Shown here piece by piece: positions 21,230 to 31,061 of a DNA stretch of 64,000 nucleotides. The stretch spans positions 25,523,045-25,587,044 of the forward strand of contig OW203990.1 in assembly GCA_934047225.1 (NCBI GenBank), read 5' to 3'. Under the pieces are notes generated by a model that made no database searches, was not told where the DNA came from, and was given only the letters and a program-made list of their open reading frames with translations. The stretch is from Ypsolopha sequella (Eukaryota; Arthropoda; Insecta; Lepidoptera; Ypsolophidae). A program made the translations under genes and the position numbers. The first letter of the stretch is position 1. Each line of letters starts with the position of its first letter.

Positions 21230-21703
21230 TTAAGGGCCTTACTATTGCGAAATGGGTACTTTCTGAAGCCTACTCCTCATTTACGGCCAAACCAAAAATA
21301 ATAAAAAAATGTATTATGAATAATCAGCTCTTAGACCATATATGCAACATTTTTCTTTTTCATACCACCAAAACTTCTACATGAAAAAATGTATTAACTA
21401 AATGGTGTTTTTTGGCATGAATTTCCCACTGCTCCTACGTGGCTTGGCCGATTGAATTCATTTATGCTTTGATAAATAGATAAATTTGATAGCTATAAAC
21501 ATAACATAGGATTATTCAATCGAATAATCACGTCCACGTGAAAAGTATAATTTTCTCCTATTTTGCCCTATCAAGGACGCAGCGAGCGTCGTAACAGCCA
21601 CTATGCATTGCGCGCTGATATGAACGTTATTTCAATGTCGCTTCCGTTGATATTCGTTCTGACAAATATCGAGCTGCTAATTTGGTGATGGTAATCCCCT
21701 TAA
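21230..21703 (+). mobile_element. MITE family A, TTAA-flanked
   Basis: Starts TTAAGGGCCTTACTATTGCG and ends GGTGATGGTAATCCCCTTAA. The ends are imperfect inverted repeats within TTAA. Homologous to 57341-57797 along its length (for example AGCCTACTCCTCATTTACGG and CGTCGTAACAGCCACTATGC). The inner block GATAAATAGATAAA..TAGCTATAAACATAA is also shared. Non-coding. Confidence 0.75.
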
Positions 21704-21850
21704 CATTATATCATTACAGTATAGAACGCAGAAAGAAAAGTAAATCTGGATGTGAGGAGTTCATTTACCTTTTTTCTGCTTTCTATACTGCAATGATATA
21801 ATGTTAATGTATATCTCCTTGCGATTGATAAATCGCCAAGTGTTCAAACA
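21702..21850 (+). repeat. Short hairpin-containing repeat, copy 1
   Basis: AACATTATATCATTACAGTA and CTGCAATGATATAATGTTA form an inverted pair, followed by TATCTCCTTGCGATTGATAA. The same sequence occurs in reverse complement at 26175-26335, but with a different centre. It abuts the TTAA end of the preceding MITE. Confidence 0.65.
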
Positions 21851-21994
21851 TAAAAATTTTTTTCTATCATAGTTAACATTTACAGTTTGGTACCGTTTTT
21901 GAATGAACTAAGAAGAAATTGAGAATTGGCTGATTTAGCCTGTTTATATATCTGTCTGTAACATATTAACGGAAGCAGTATCGTTTGAAATTGA

Positions 21995-22608
21995 TATACA
22001 GTGTGTCCCTCGTACAAGTGCACATCCGAAAAGGGGTGAAACTAGACCTTATTTTATCGCCAAAAAAATGTTTTTTTTTTTAGAAAATCTTTGTTTTATA
22101 AATTTACGTTTTAAATTTTTTTTGCCTACCATGGAGACTATGTATAAAATATGTCATAACTTTTGATCTATCGCGAGTAATGCAATAAAATTAAACTGTT
22201 ATAATCCTTAAGAATAGACGTTGCATACCAAATCAAAAACAAAACATAATCAACTACCATTACCATAAAAATAATATCCTCAAAGATTATTTCTTTAATT
22301 TCTCCGTCTTTTTTTTCAGTAATAGTATTTTTTTTCAAAATAATGTCCCCGTTTCACTATACTTTTATGCCTATTCCATTATCTTTCTAACAAAAAAAAA
22401 AATACAACGTTCTATCATAAATACAATATTTTCTACGAGTGGTTAACCAAAGGCACTGCGCTCTCGTCCCATACAAAGATACCCAGGTGGAGTATTTTTT
22501 CAAGATTAAAAAAAAACAAAAACATTTTTTTCTTTGTTTTTGTCGATATATTTAAATCTAGTTTCACCCACTTTCGGATGTGCAGTTGTACGAGGGATAC
22601 ACTGTATA
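21995..22608. mobile_element. TIR element (MITE), about 610 bp
   Basis: The left end TATACAGTGTGTCCCTCGTA and the reverse complement of the right end TATACAGTGTATCCCTCGTA continue as inverted repeats for about 52 bp (through GAAACTAGA). TATA lies on both outer sides, so a TA target is likely. The interior is very AT-rich and non-coding. The right end lies 31 bp from an exon (22640). Confidence 0.8.
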
Positions 22609-22639
22609 GTTAAATAAAATTGTTATTATTATATCATAC

Positions 22640-22865
22640 CTGGTAGTAGTAGAGATCTCGTCCTCAAACTCATCTTTACAGGTCAGCTTGCCCTTCATCT
22701 TCTTTTCTCCGAACATCTTCAGGACTCTGCCGAGCTCATCCTTCGTTGGGTTCTTGAGGACCCTTGAGAAGACAATGACTTCTCCACTGTCACAGTCTCT
22801 CATCAAGAGAAAGTCGTCAATAAGACGCCACTGGTCTGGCGATTCAGTTTGTAGTACCATCTTGG
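22640..22865 (-). CDS. Penultimate exon of an unidentified host gene
   Basis: On the minus strand, acceptor TTATTTATAG precedes CCAAG ATG and an open frame reading KMVLQTESPDQWRLIDDF, then SGEVIVFSRVLKNPTKDEL, and ending near FEDEISTTTR at donor AG/GTATGA. The exon begins with two bases and ends with two bases of split codons. The internal ATG need not be the protein start. The globular composition with conserved-looking W, acidic and VFSRV segments suggests a real protein, but I do not recognise the family. Its end phase matches the exon at 19649-19763. Confidence 0.6.
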
Positions 22866-23795
22866 CTATAAATAAAGCAGCGGGTTGTGTTAGAGATGAA
22901 AACGTGAATTACTTAAGTGGATACTTCTTAGTCGCATCTTTATTCATTCAAAGAGAAAGGAATCAAATGGCACTGCATTCGCTTACGAGGTCATTTAAAA
23001 TTTTTCTTAACTACAATCTTATTTAACATATCATGAATAATAAATAACTAATAAAATAACAAATTATATGAACGACTGAAGAACGCAATAATCTGTAATT
23101 TGTTTAAAAAAGTTGTTCCGCAAGTGACGTAAAAGTTTTGAACATTCCCCTCCATACTAAATGCAAACCAAGAAGTATCCACTTCAAAAATGGCAAATAA
23201 GAATCCAAACATCCAAATAAGAGCAAGTGTTTTACTTTGCATTATTATTTTTTACACAACTTGCATATTTTTACATTTTCAGCCTTCAACAAGGATTTTT
23301 TGGCGCGTGGATTTTAGCTTCAACACTCTGTATCATACCTTTATAATTTAAATTTCACAAAATCCTTTCTTAGCAGATTCCTTTGTGGTATAAGGAACCT
23401 ATCTAACTATCAAACAAGTTTGTGGGATATATATTGAGAAAAACGTGCGCAAAATAAACTTAAATCCACACGCCAAAGGAAACTTGTTGCACTTTAAAAG
23501 AATGGTAATCCTTACATGTAGTCCCGTTCCTGATCAAAATTACATTTTGGAACACACCCTGGTCATCAGAACTTCCTTGCAGGAAGTGCTTTCTTACATT
23601 AGTTGTACTCTTTACTTCGAGATGACACAAATCCCATCGGATTCGATTGTGTAGGTAATCGTATTCTTTTGCATAATCTACCTGTTCCTGTAACAACATT
23701 AAAAGATGAAAATAATACATTATATCCGAGTGGTGATAAGAAGCGTATTGTCTGACGATAACACGAGTCAGGCAATACTCTTTTCCGCCGAGGCA
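22866..23795. other. No supported feature (upstream part of the minus-strand gene)
   Basis: Further upstream exons of the minus-strand gene would lie here or beyond. None could be recognised. Short frames on both strands (22688-23026, 23048-23242, 23445-23720) have no clear motif. A patch near 22870-22960 (GTGTTAGAGATGAAAACGTG) resembles the reverse complement of 29190-29250. Confidence 0.35.
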
Positions 23796-24757
23796 TATAC
23801 AGGGTGCTTGGTAATTCGACCTATTCCTTGAAAGGGGTTATACTAGAGATCTTGATGTCTTGTATTTTCTTATCCCTTGGTTAAAGTAGATATAAGTAAT
23901 TTGATGTATAGTATAAGTTTATGTTAAAAAAAAAGACATGATCTTGCCAAGTTTCTTGCCCGTTCTTCTTAGCAAGACTAATCGAATGGGCGGAGGTAGG
24001 CATGTATTTATATATGTAACCTATTACTATGTACTATATAGGATGGGATTTGGTCGGCTGCCTGGATTCGTGCTAAGGGCTCGGTTGGTGATCATTGAAC
24101 CTGTTCCTGGTCCCTGGCCGGGTCTCCGGTATGGGTTCGGGCGGTTGATTGGATTTCACCTTGTATAATAATATTTTACCTATAATTTTAATCGTATATA
24201 TATTGCTACATAAATTAAAAAAAACATTTAATCTAAGTAGTTCATGTACATTTATTATTTTATTACATATATTTTTATAAGATTAAAATTTGACTTGTGA
24301 AACGTGTATTATATATACCTACTTTGCAAAATAAACTTTTTGAATTTGAATTTGAATTTGATCAATTCCAACGAATTAAGTCCTATCAACTAGGTGTCGA
24401 AAATGAATGGTCTCCGAGTTACGAAGGTTTTTATATTGTTTTTCAAACTTTCAGACTAATGACCAAAAATAAATAATTTACAAATAACTATTCCTCTCTC
24501 AGCACTTATTAATTATATTTGTGATCAATGATAGATGAGCGATCATTTATAAAAAAATACGTGCCCTGAATTCCCATAATCTCAGAGTTAAAAGGTCTTA
24601 AGTGGTAAGAAAACCTTTTTTATTTTCTAATTTTTGAAAAAAAGATGTGGTTTACTTGAAAACAATTTAATTTTCGACCACTAGTTTTATTTGTTGGAAA
24701 TGATCCCTAGTATAACCTCTTTAAAGGAATAGGTCGAATTACCAAGCATCCTGTATA
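23796..24757. mobile_element. TIR element carrying a LINE insertion
   Basis: The left end TATACAGGGTGCTTGGTAAT and the reverse complement of the right end TATACAGGATGCTTGGTAAT continue as inverted repeats for about 55 bp (through TTATACTAG). The LINE-like 3-prime end at 23858-24360 sits inside it. Without the insert the element would be about 460 bp. Confidence 0.75.
23858..24360 (+). mobile_element. LINE-like 3-prime end, copy 2
   Basis: Near-identical to 3129-3625. The tail reads AACTTTTTGAATTTGAATTTG, a clear TTTGAA repeat. It is inserted in the TIR element 23796-24757 and is thus younger than it. Confidence 0.7.
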
Positions 24758-25100
24758 GTGCTTTTCTTAAACAACTGAAGAATATTTAATTTGGGTCTAC
24801 GTCAACTGTCCCGGGTGCGTCTCTAGCTGGGAATCGAAACTGCTCATTTTGCAAAAAAAGACAGTGTGTGTTATGTAAGACATCATTTGATTGTGTTGTT
24901 ATAGTCTATTCCGAAGGCAACTGGAAAAACTGTACGCATCCAAAGAAAACGATACGTCAATCTCGCCATACAATCTTTACCGCCGTTTCGTGGTACGGGG
25001 TCCAGTGCAAAATACGCAAAGGTCATTGACCTATTTTCCAACTGCCGCCTGATTGACGCATATTAACATTGACTAGGACAATGCATAGTAAGAACCATAG
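24758..25100. other. No recognised feature
   Basis: No supported gene or repeat. Confidence 0.35.
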
Positions 25101-25460
25101 ACTTAGGATCCTAAGTCTAAGTAAGGGCCGTGGGGTCCAGCCGCGAAGCAGATGTTCAAGGAAATATCTTCGCGACTGGCCGACGTTTCAGGGGACCGGA
25201 GGGCTGGGGCATACCTCGGACAGCGACTAAGCTTAGCTATCCAACGAGGAAATGCTTCCAGCCTTTTGGGGACCCTACCGATCGACGGCGGTGATTTGGA
25301 AAAAATATATTATATTGTTTAATTTATAGGTAAGTTTTTCTTAATTTATTTTTTAGTTAGGTATAATTTTTTTTTTTATTTCTATTAATTTATAGGTAGT
25401 CTAGTTTTTTAATGTTATTTAAGTTTTATATTGTTAAATAAATAAATTACTGATCCAAAA
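25101..25460 (+). pseudogene. LINE pol C-terminus and 3-prime UTR
   Basis: Plus-strand reading gives a region with RAGAYLGQRLSLAIQRGNAS followed by LLGTLPIDGGDLE and a stop at about 25320. The same protein segment is encoded on the minus strand at 49412-49700. I know this segment as the extreme C-terminus of a non-LTR retrotransposon ORF widespread in insects; the clade is not assigned. An AT-rich 3-prime region ends near AATAAATAAATTACTGATCC. Confidence 0.6.
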
Positions 25461-26174
25461 GTAAGAACCAAGTCTTACAAGGAAATGTTGTGTCAAATCA
25501 ATGCAAATACGAGTACATTATTTTTGTGTTTTCTTGAAATTCATACCACTTTTTACTTGTAAAGTTTGTGCAGAATTAAATTATAATATTTTTATGTGCA
25601 CATTGACCGCCATACTTAATATTCGTGGTTATTTTTTTTATAACAACCCAGAAATCCTATAAGAGCATATTAGTATTTTAGTATTTAATCAGTATGAATC
25701 AGTATTTTTTTGAAAGAAAGAAAGAAAATAGGTTATATTTTCACAACAAATAAATACAAATCACACAAAAAAGCAATAGTAAAACAGAAAAATATACACC
25801 ACATTAAAATATATTTATCTAGACTTATATTATTTAAAATAAAATAAAATATATATAAAATAAATATTAAAATTTTTGATGTGCAGTTAGTATTTTTGAT
25901 AGAACACTGTAGTAGCATTTTTATTATTTTCCGTTGTGCGTTTAAATACATGCCAAATAATAATTAAAAAAAAATGTATACGTACCTAGGCTACATAATT
26001 AATTAAAATTTCTACTTTTACAAGTAAAACTGGTACGTATTGAAAGATAATACCAAAAATAAGAATCCTTTGATTTGAGACGTAATGTTTCTTTGCAAAA
26101 CTCTGTTCTCACTAGCAACACAGTTTGATTCCCTGTCTAAGGTAAGTCACTATGACAGAAATAAATTTCTATGT
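25461..26174. other. No recognised feature
   Basis: Very AT-rich. The minus-strand frame 25733-25951 is low-complexity and hydrophobic by composition, not supported. Confidence 0.35.
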
Positions 26175-26335
26175 TTGAACACTTGGTGATTTATCCATCG
26201 CAAGGAGATATAAATTAACATTATATCATTGCAGTGAGAGGTCCCGGGTTCGATTCTCGGTTCAGAGCTCCTCACATCCAGATTTACTTTTATTTCTGCG
26301 TTTCTATACTGCAATGATATAATGTTAATTTAAGG
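26175..26335 (-). repeat. Short hairpin-containing repeat, copy 2, with a B-box-like centre
   Basis: Reverse-complement match to 21702-21850 on both sides. The centre instead reads GTCCCGGGTTCGATTCTCGG, which fits an RNA polymerase III B box (GGTTCGANNC). This suggests a tRNA-derived short element or a small insertion. No complete A box was found. Confidence 0.55.
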
Positions 26336-26570
26336 TAAGTCATTTTTCAAAAATCTTTAAGGCCCTTCGAGCAAATTTCTCTATCTTTCATAGTTTAGAT
26401 TGTCTCCATACTGACCCACCTCAACACGCCATCCTGTGTTATTGAATGGCGTAGTGCCAAATCACCTAAATGATTCACGAGTCCAGACATCCCGGTCCTA
26501 TATAATAGCTAAGTTTTTTTAAAGAATTCGCAAAATTGCGGTTTGGTTTCCGATTTTATAGTGTAAGGCC
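26336..26570. other. No recognised feature
   Basis: Short stretch without a supported gene or repeat. Confidence 0.3.
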
Positions 26571-27028
26571 GATACACACCGGATGCGTACGCGTGGCGTT
26601 GTGCGTACCAGCACCAGTTGTTGTACAAGTAAATAACAACAACAAACAACAATGAATAGAGTACAACAAAGAACAATTACAACTCACGCGGGCTGCCTGC
26701 AGCCCGCGCACCACGCAAAACACTAGTTGTTGTATGAAACTAGACAGACGCCATAGACAATACAGCCCAGAAAGACGTCTATTGTTCAACATCTTGTGTA
26801 CAAATAATTCTGTCAACAATCGAAACGGGATACTGCAATCCTATTGGCTCTTCCAATCTTACGTATAGCGCCACAAACTTATCTTTCCCGAAGACGAAGA
26901 CTCTAACGTAATGAATATAGAAGCCATTTTGGTTTGCCCTACCGAAACATATAGTTTTGGAGTGGCGAATTACATCTGCTGGTTCCTCAGAATAAGGAAT
27001 ACAAATAGAAGCCTGACTAAAATAAGAA
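26571..27028 (+). repeat. Left inverted-repeat copy flanking the THAP gene
   Basis: Outer 45 bp and several inner blocks match the right copy (29730-29932) in reverse orientation. This copy is longer, with extra sequence around 26640-26960. Minus-strand frames inside (26556-26819, 26779-27036) are not supported as genes. Confidence 0.6.
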
Positions 27029-27413
27029 CTGGGCATTAGCCATTGTACTCATCTAACGTAAATTACTCCTGTGTACGAGTGAATGAAACGACGAACCGCA
27101 CTTACTTTATATTTTTTCCTGGTGTGTCACTAGATTGAACCAAACAAATGTCAGATGGATGTAATTTGGATGTATTTTAAAAATTATAATACCATCAAAT
27201 TAAATATGTCTCATCATTGTATCGTTGTGTTGTAATATCGTACGTTGCGTGCATCACATCTTAATTTGGTGGCATCGAAATGTCTATTGCATTTTGCGAA
27301 AGTTTACAGCTTCACCGAGAGAAATTAAATATTTTGGTGCTCTTCCTCTCAAAATTCGTGAAAGTGTGATTTATTATTGTTTGTGTTGATTGTTTTTTTA
27401 ACATTGTAATAAA

Positions 27414-27490
27414 ATGTCTTGTGCGATTGAAGGCTGTAAATCGCATACAGGAAGAAAAGAAAACAACAATGAAGCAATATCATTTCATCG
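27414..27490 (+). CDS. THAP-domain protein, first exon
   Basis: ATG at 27414 gives MSCAIEGCKSHTGRK, ending ISFHR at donor CG/GTGAGT. The C-x4-C pair near the N-terminus, followed by xSFHRF, is the start of a THAP zinc finger (C2CH), a DNA-binding fold used by P-element-type transposases and by host regulators. A 5-prime leader lies upstream. A 21-base candidate microexon at 27621-27641 (after TATATAG, before GTTATG) could add the FSADYER-like segment, but its phase does not rescue the next exon. Confidence 0.65.
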
Positions 27491-28393
27491 GTGAGTTCTG
27501 ATAGTTTTTATCTTAATAAGTTGCAGGATCATACCTAAAACTCAGTAACAATAATAGTATTTCTTGTAAATCATACTCGTGTTCAATTCTACACCGATAT
27601 TTGCTTGTTTTATATAGATTTTCTGCCGACTATGAGAGGTTATGTTTTTTCGTATAGTGATGTACTAAAGTCCGTGTGGCAAACTATCGAACATTGGTTC
27701 CCGCGGCAGCCGTGCATAAAGATTGAGAGGTTTTCTTTTTGAGTATTAAAAAAAAAACATAGTTTCCAAGAACTCTGTATATGGTGTTGAACTGACTACG
27801 TTGCTAGGTGCCAAAGCCAAAACGATTGAAAAAAAAAACATTGCGTCACTTCACATACGCTCGTTGGTTGATGACATGTGTGCTGAGCATATTATGTGCG
27901 AACGCTTTGTTATGGTCCGTCCAGGTTTAAAATGTACCATGGCTTGTACTCATTGCGCTTTACGACTTTCATCTTTAGGAAAAAGATGCATGCCTCCATT
28001 TTAATACAAATCCACAAGGCACAGACTCTCTTCTTTTTCTCTTGGGACATTTTCTTTCTGGCTTAGAAAACTCATAAAAAGACTGCTAATTATTTTTTTC
28101 TTTTTCCTTGTTGTTATTATTTATTTATTTTCAAAATGTCATTGTGATGTGATGTGACAATGACATTAATTACTTTTTTATGTACGTTTCGTTTTACGAT
28201 CTCAAAATTACATCCAAGTGCAATAATCAAAAAATTATGTGACGTTCCGTTCCTTGCAGTAACTTACCAAGTTCAGCGCCATCTATCCAGCGACTAGGGA
28301 AGAGTAAAAAAAAAGAAAAGAAAATCCCTCATTGCAGCGCGAGTTAAAAGAAAAATAATGCCGAATAAATATCGCTATATTTTTTTGTTACAG

Positions 28394-28584
28394 ATAAAAG
28401 GGAAGAATTAAAAAGTGAATGGCTTAGACGAATAATTTGACCAAATTGGGCAATTAAAAAAAGCAGTCATATTTGTTCGAAACACTTTACGTCGGATTCT
28501 TTTGGAACAAACGAAAATTTAAAATGGAGACTTTTAAAAGCAGATGCCTTACCAACGTTATATTTACCAGATACAGACACATTG
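28394..28584 (+). pseudogene. THAP domain, second part, with an in-frame stop
   Basis: After TTTTTTTGTTACAG, the frame starting AAAAGGGAAGAA reads KREELKSEWLRRII, then TGA (28438-28440), then PNWAIKKSSHICSKHFTSD. It continues to the LKADALPTLYLP stretch and ends at donor ATTG/GTAACC. W, the C-x2-H pair (CSKH) and the ALPTL box are THAP hallmarks. The TGA sits where THAP proteins usually have a basic residue. The splice phase from exon 1 also does not fit this frame. Both suggest a decayed gene, unless a missed exon or sequencing error is involved. Confidence 0.6.
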
Positions 28585-28687
28585 GTAACCTTTAAATAAT
28601 TATGTATAATTGCATTATCAAGCTTGTTTGTAGGTACGTGCTTGTACTATACTATAGTATATTAACTCGATAATTTTTCAATTTTAG

Positions 28688-28837
28688 GCAACAGAACCAG
28701 TACCTATGGATGTCTGTGGTTTAGAAAAGTGCATACTTCTATGTTCGCAAATCGTTCTGAAAGGCCTGTTCGTTCACGTTACTGCCGTGATCGACTTCAC
28801 GAAGAAATTCCGCAGATCAAGACATTTTCGTACTTAG
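28688..28837 (+). pseudogene. Candidate third exon of the THAP gene
   Basis: Acceptor TTTTAG at 28687 and phase 0 with the previous donor give ATEPVPMDVCGLEKC and a stop at 28835-28837. No domain is recognised. The predicted product would be a THAP domain with a short tail and no transposase core, so it may be incomplete. Confidence 0.35.
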
Positions 28838-29729
28838 TGGTTGACAATAAAAGTACTTTGACAGGGTAGTTCTATCGTGAAATGAATTTTGGGAATGCTT
28901 ATTGACTTGAACTGCGCATAATTTGATTTCTTTTTACAGGTTATTAGGTATTTTAATCGTTCATTATTTGTTATTAGTTATTATTCAAGATAAGTTGATG
29001 TTTATTCGATAGAAATAAAAAAAAAATTAAATTACCTCTGTAGTAATTGCGCTGTCATCGCTCATCATTGACATAATATTATTATTACGAATCCTATAAG
29101 TCTATGATTATTATGATTTCTATTGTTGCGATTAATTCCTTCCTCCTTGATTGAACAAAGACGCGACATCAACGAACATCTATTTGATTGAGTTAAGAGG
29201 CGACTTAAAAAGTATCCACTTAAACAGTTTACGGTTGTATCTCTGATACAAGCTACAGCATTTTTTGTACTAGAAACAAGCACAATTTTGGACTTAACTT
29301 ATGTACCTACCTGCCTACGATATAGTAATTTGTACTTAATAAAAAATATTATGCTAAACGAAAGATATCCTTTTATTAATTCCTTATTTACACAATATAA
29401 CATGTGTCCCACTGGGGTAGACAGAGACCACTTTGCTATTAATTCTCTTGGCCTCCTTCCAAAGCAAGAGGATGTCACCAGAAAGGTCGGTGCCTCCTGC
29501 ATTCTCTTTTTTTTCACACTTTGATACGATATGATGTGTTGTAAGGAGATTGGTCGCGGTTCATTTCGATTTGGTTTATTTATCGTAGTCAAAAATCGAC
29601 ATTGTTACATCACTAGCAAAGCAACGAACTAGTGACAACCTACCTAATTAAGAAAAAACCAATACATATCTATCTCTCTCTAACGCACTAAAATGTCGTA
29701 AGAAAATCAAGGATAGGTGTCTTTCTCCG
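28838..29729. other. No supported gene; possible relic repeat sequence
   Basis: AT-rich. The reverse complement of 29190-29250 (CTGTAGCTTGTATCAGAGAT) resembles 22870-22960. The patch near 29400-29510 looks like dispersed repeat sequence. I see no transposase catalytic motif. Confidence 0.35.
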
Positions 29730-29932
29730 CGTATTATTTTAACCAGGTTTCTATTTGTATTCCTTATTCTGAGGCTGGTTCAGTCAGATGTGTTGACAGA
29801 AATCGGTCGCCTGTTATGAGGAGTCTGTAGGCTGTATTCGTCTATGACTGACGCACAATGACAATATAACTTGAGCTACGAGTACCACGCACAACGCCGC
29901 ACGCACGCATTTGGTGTGTATCAGCCTGTAAA
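29730..29932 (-). repeat. Right inverted-repeat copy flanking the THAP gene
   Basis: Reverse complement starts AGGCTGATACACACCAAATG. It is a shorter form of the left copy with matching blocks in the same order. Confidence 0.6.
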
Positions 29933-29984
29933 CATAACATACGGGAGTATAAAGCAATGTATATTATTAAACGTGTATGTGTTT

Positions 29985-30110
29985 CGTCACGACATGAATC
30001 TATGAGGGGGTGGCAGAGGTGTTCCGAGTGTGAACTGTGAAATACAAGTCACAGTCTACACTAGGTACACCTGCGTTTCACCGACGACTATTTAAGTCCC
30101 AACGTGATGG
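29985..30110 (-). mobile_element. SINE fragment, tail half
   Basis: Matches 51608-51700 (CACGACATGAATCTATGAGG, CACCTGCGTTTCACCGACG, GTCCCAACGTGATGGGTG). The tRNA-like head is absent, so the copy is 5-prime truncated. Confidence 0.6.
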
Positions 30111-30194
30111 GTGTTTTAATAATAGTTTAATTTACCACGAATGCAATAGTATTCTTGTATTTTGTAACGTTCATCTTCAATACCCTTTTCAAAT

Positions 30195-30740
30195 TTTCAT
30201 GAATGAATGAATGAATGAACACTTTATTGCACACAAATAAGAAGATAAGATACATACTAAGAACAGATACAAAACAAGGGCGCACTTATTCCTATAAGAA
30301 ATTACTTCCAGTCAACCTTGGGAAAACATTAAAACATTTTTATCTTAGAAATTTGAATCTAAATCAGTGCATAACATAATATAAAAAGTTATTTTATGAC
30401 CTACCATTAAATTATACTACATACAAATACATAAATAAATACACAGATACATATATACAAACAAACAGTAGCTTAGTCAGTAAGTCATTCGGAGAGAGGT
30501 GAGGTACATTTTTTAAAGTTGTATCTAAAAGGGGACACAGAAGGAAGATTTTTGAGGGTTTGCGGAAGTTCATTCTAGTGTCGAACAGCATTAACCGTGA
30601 AGGATTTGGCAGTGGTGTGGGCAAGCATCACCAGATCGAAATGGCGACAGGAGCGAAGCATTCTGTCGCTACGGTCAGTGTGAAGGACAACACTTTCTTT
30701 TAAATAATTGGGGTAGACGGGATTGTGAAGAACACAGGGG
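30195..30740 (-). mobile_element. LINE 3-prime end, minus strand
   Basis: Same family as 16187-16724. It starts with ATGAATGAATGAATGAAC (the reversed tail) and shares AAGAAATT, GGGGTAGACGGGATTGTGAAG and the GACAGGAGCGAAGC block. No complete ORF. Confidence 0.7.
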
Positions 30741-31061
30741 ATTATCTATTGAAAATTCTATTTCCTAGGTCTGGTGGCGGAGTATTCTCAACAGCTTCGC
30801 AGACGACTTGAAAAAGCCCAAACACTACCGTTCTACAGCAATTGTTTGAAGAATATTACAATGATTTCTTGTAATTCAATGACATTGTCGTTGGTTTTCC
30901 AATAAACAGTTCCAGGCACGCCACTGCTTGTTGTATCCCTTGCGGTGCAAATTTTCCTAAATAGTGTGCGTTTTCAAACCCTTCAAATATCAAGTCTCTA
31001 AGTCTGTTGGTTTGGGCTGTACGTTGTCTGTCGATCAGTCAGTCACTCACAACAAAGCTTT
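30741..31061. other. No supported gene; partial moth-type repeat
   Basis: Contains GTCGATCAGTCAGTCACTCA near 31029-31050, similar to the tail of the repeat ending near 34630. No frame supported. Confidence 0.35.

Larger units (their letters stand above)
19764..22639 (-). other. Proposed intron of the minus-strand gene, filled with MITEs
   Basis: Lies between donor GTATGA (22634-22639 on the plus strand as TCATAC) and acceptor TACAATCTAG. It contains the elements listed at 19879-20236, 21230-21703, 21702-21850 and 21995-22608. A plus-strand frame at 20779-20991 has no recognisable features. Confidence 0.45.
26571..29932 (+). mobile_element. Possible THAP-bearing DNA transposon with long inverted ends
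   Basis: The left end AGGCCGATACACACCGGATG and the reverse complement of the right end AGGCTGATACACACCAAATG are inverted repeats. GCGTTGTGCGT follows in both. Farther in, blocks such as CTCAGAATAAGGAATACAAA (26987 and, reversed, near 29765) also match. The trinucleotide GTA flanks both ends, a possible 3-bp target duplication. A THAP-domain gene lies between. The alternative is two separate MITE copies in opposite orientation on either side of a gene. Confidence 0.45.
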
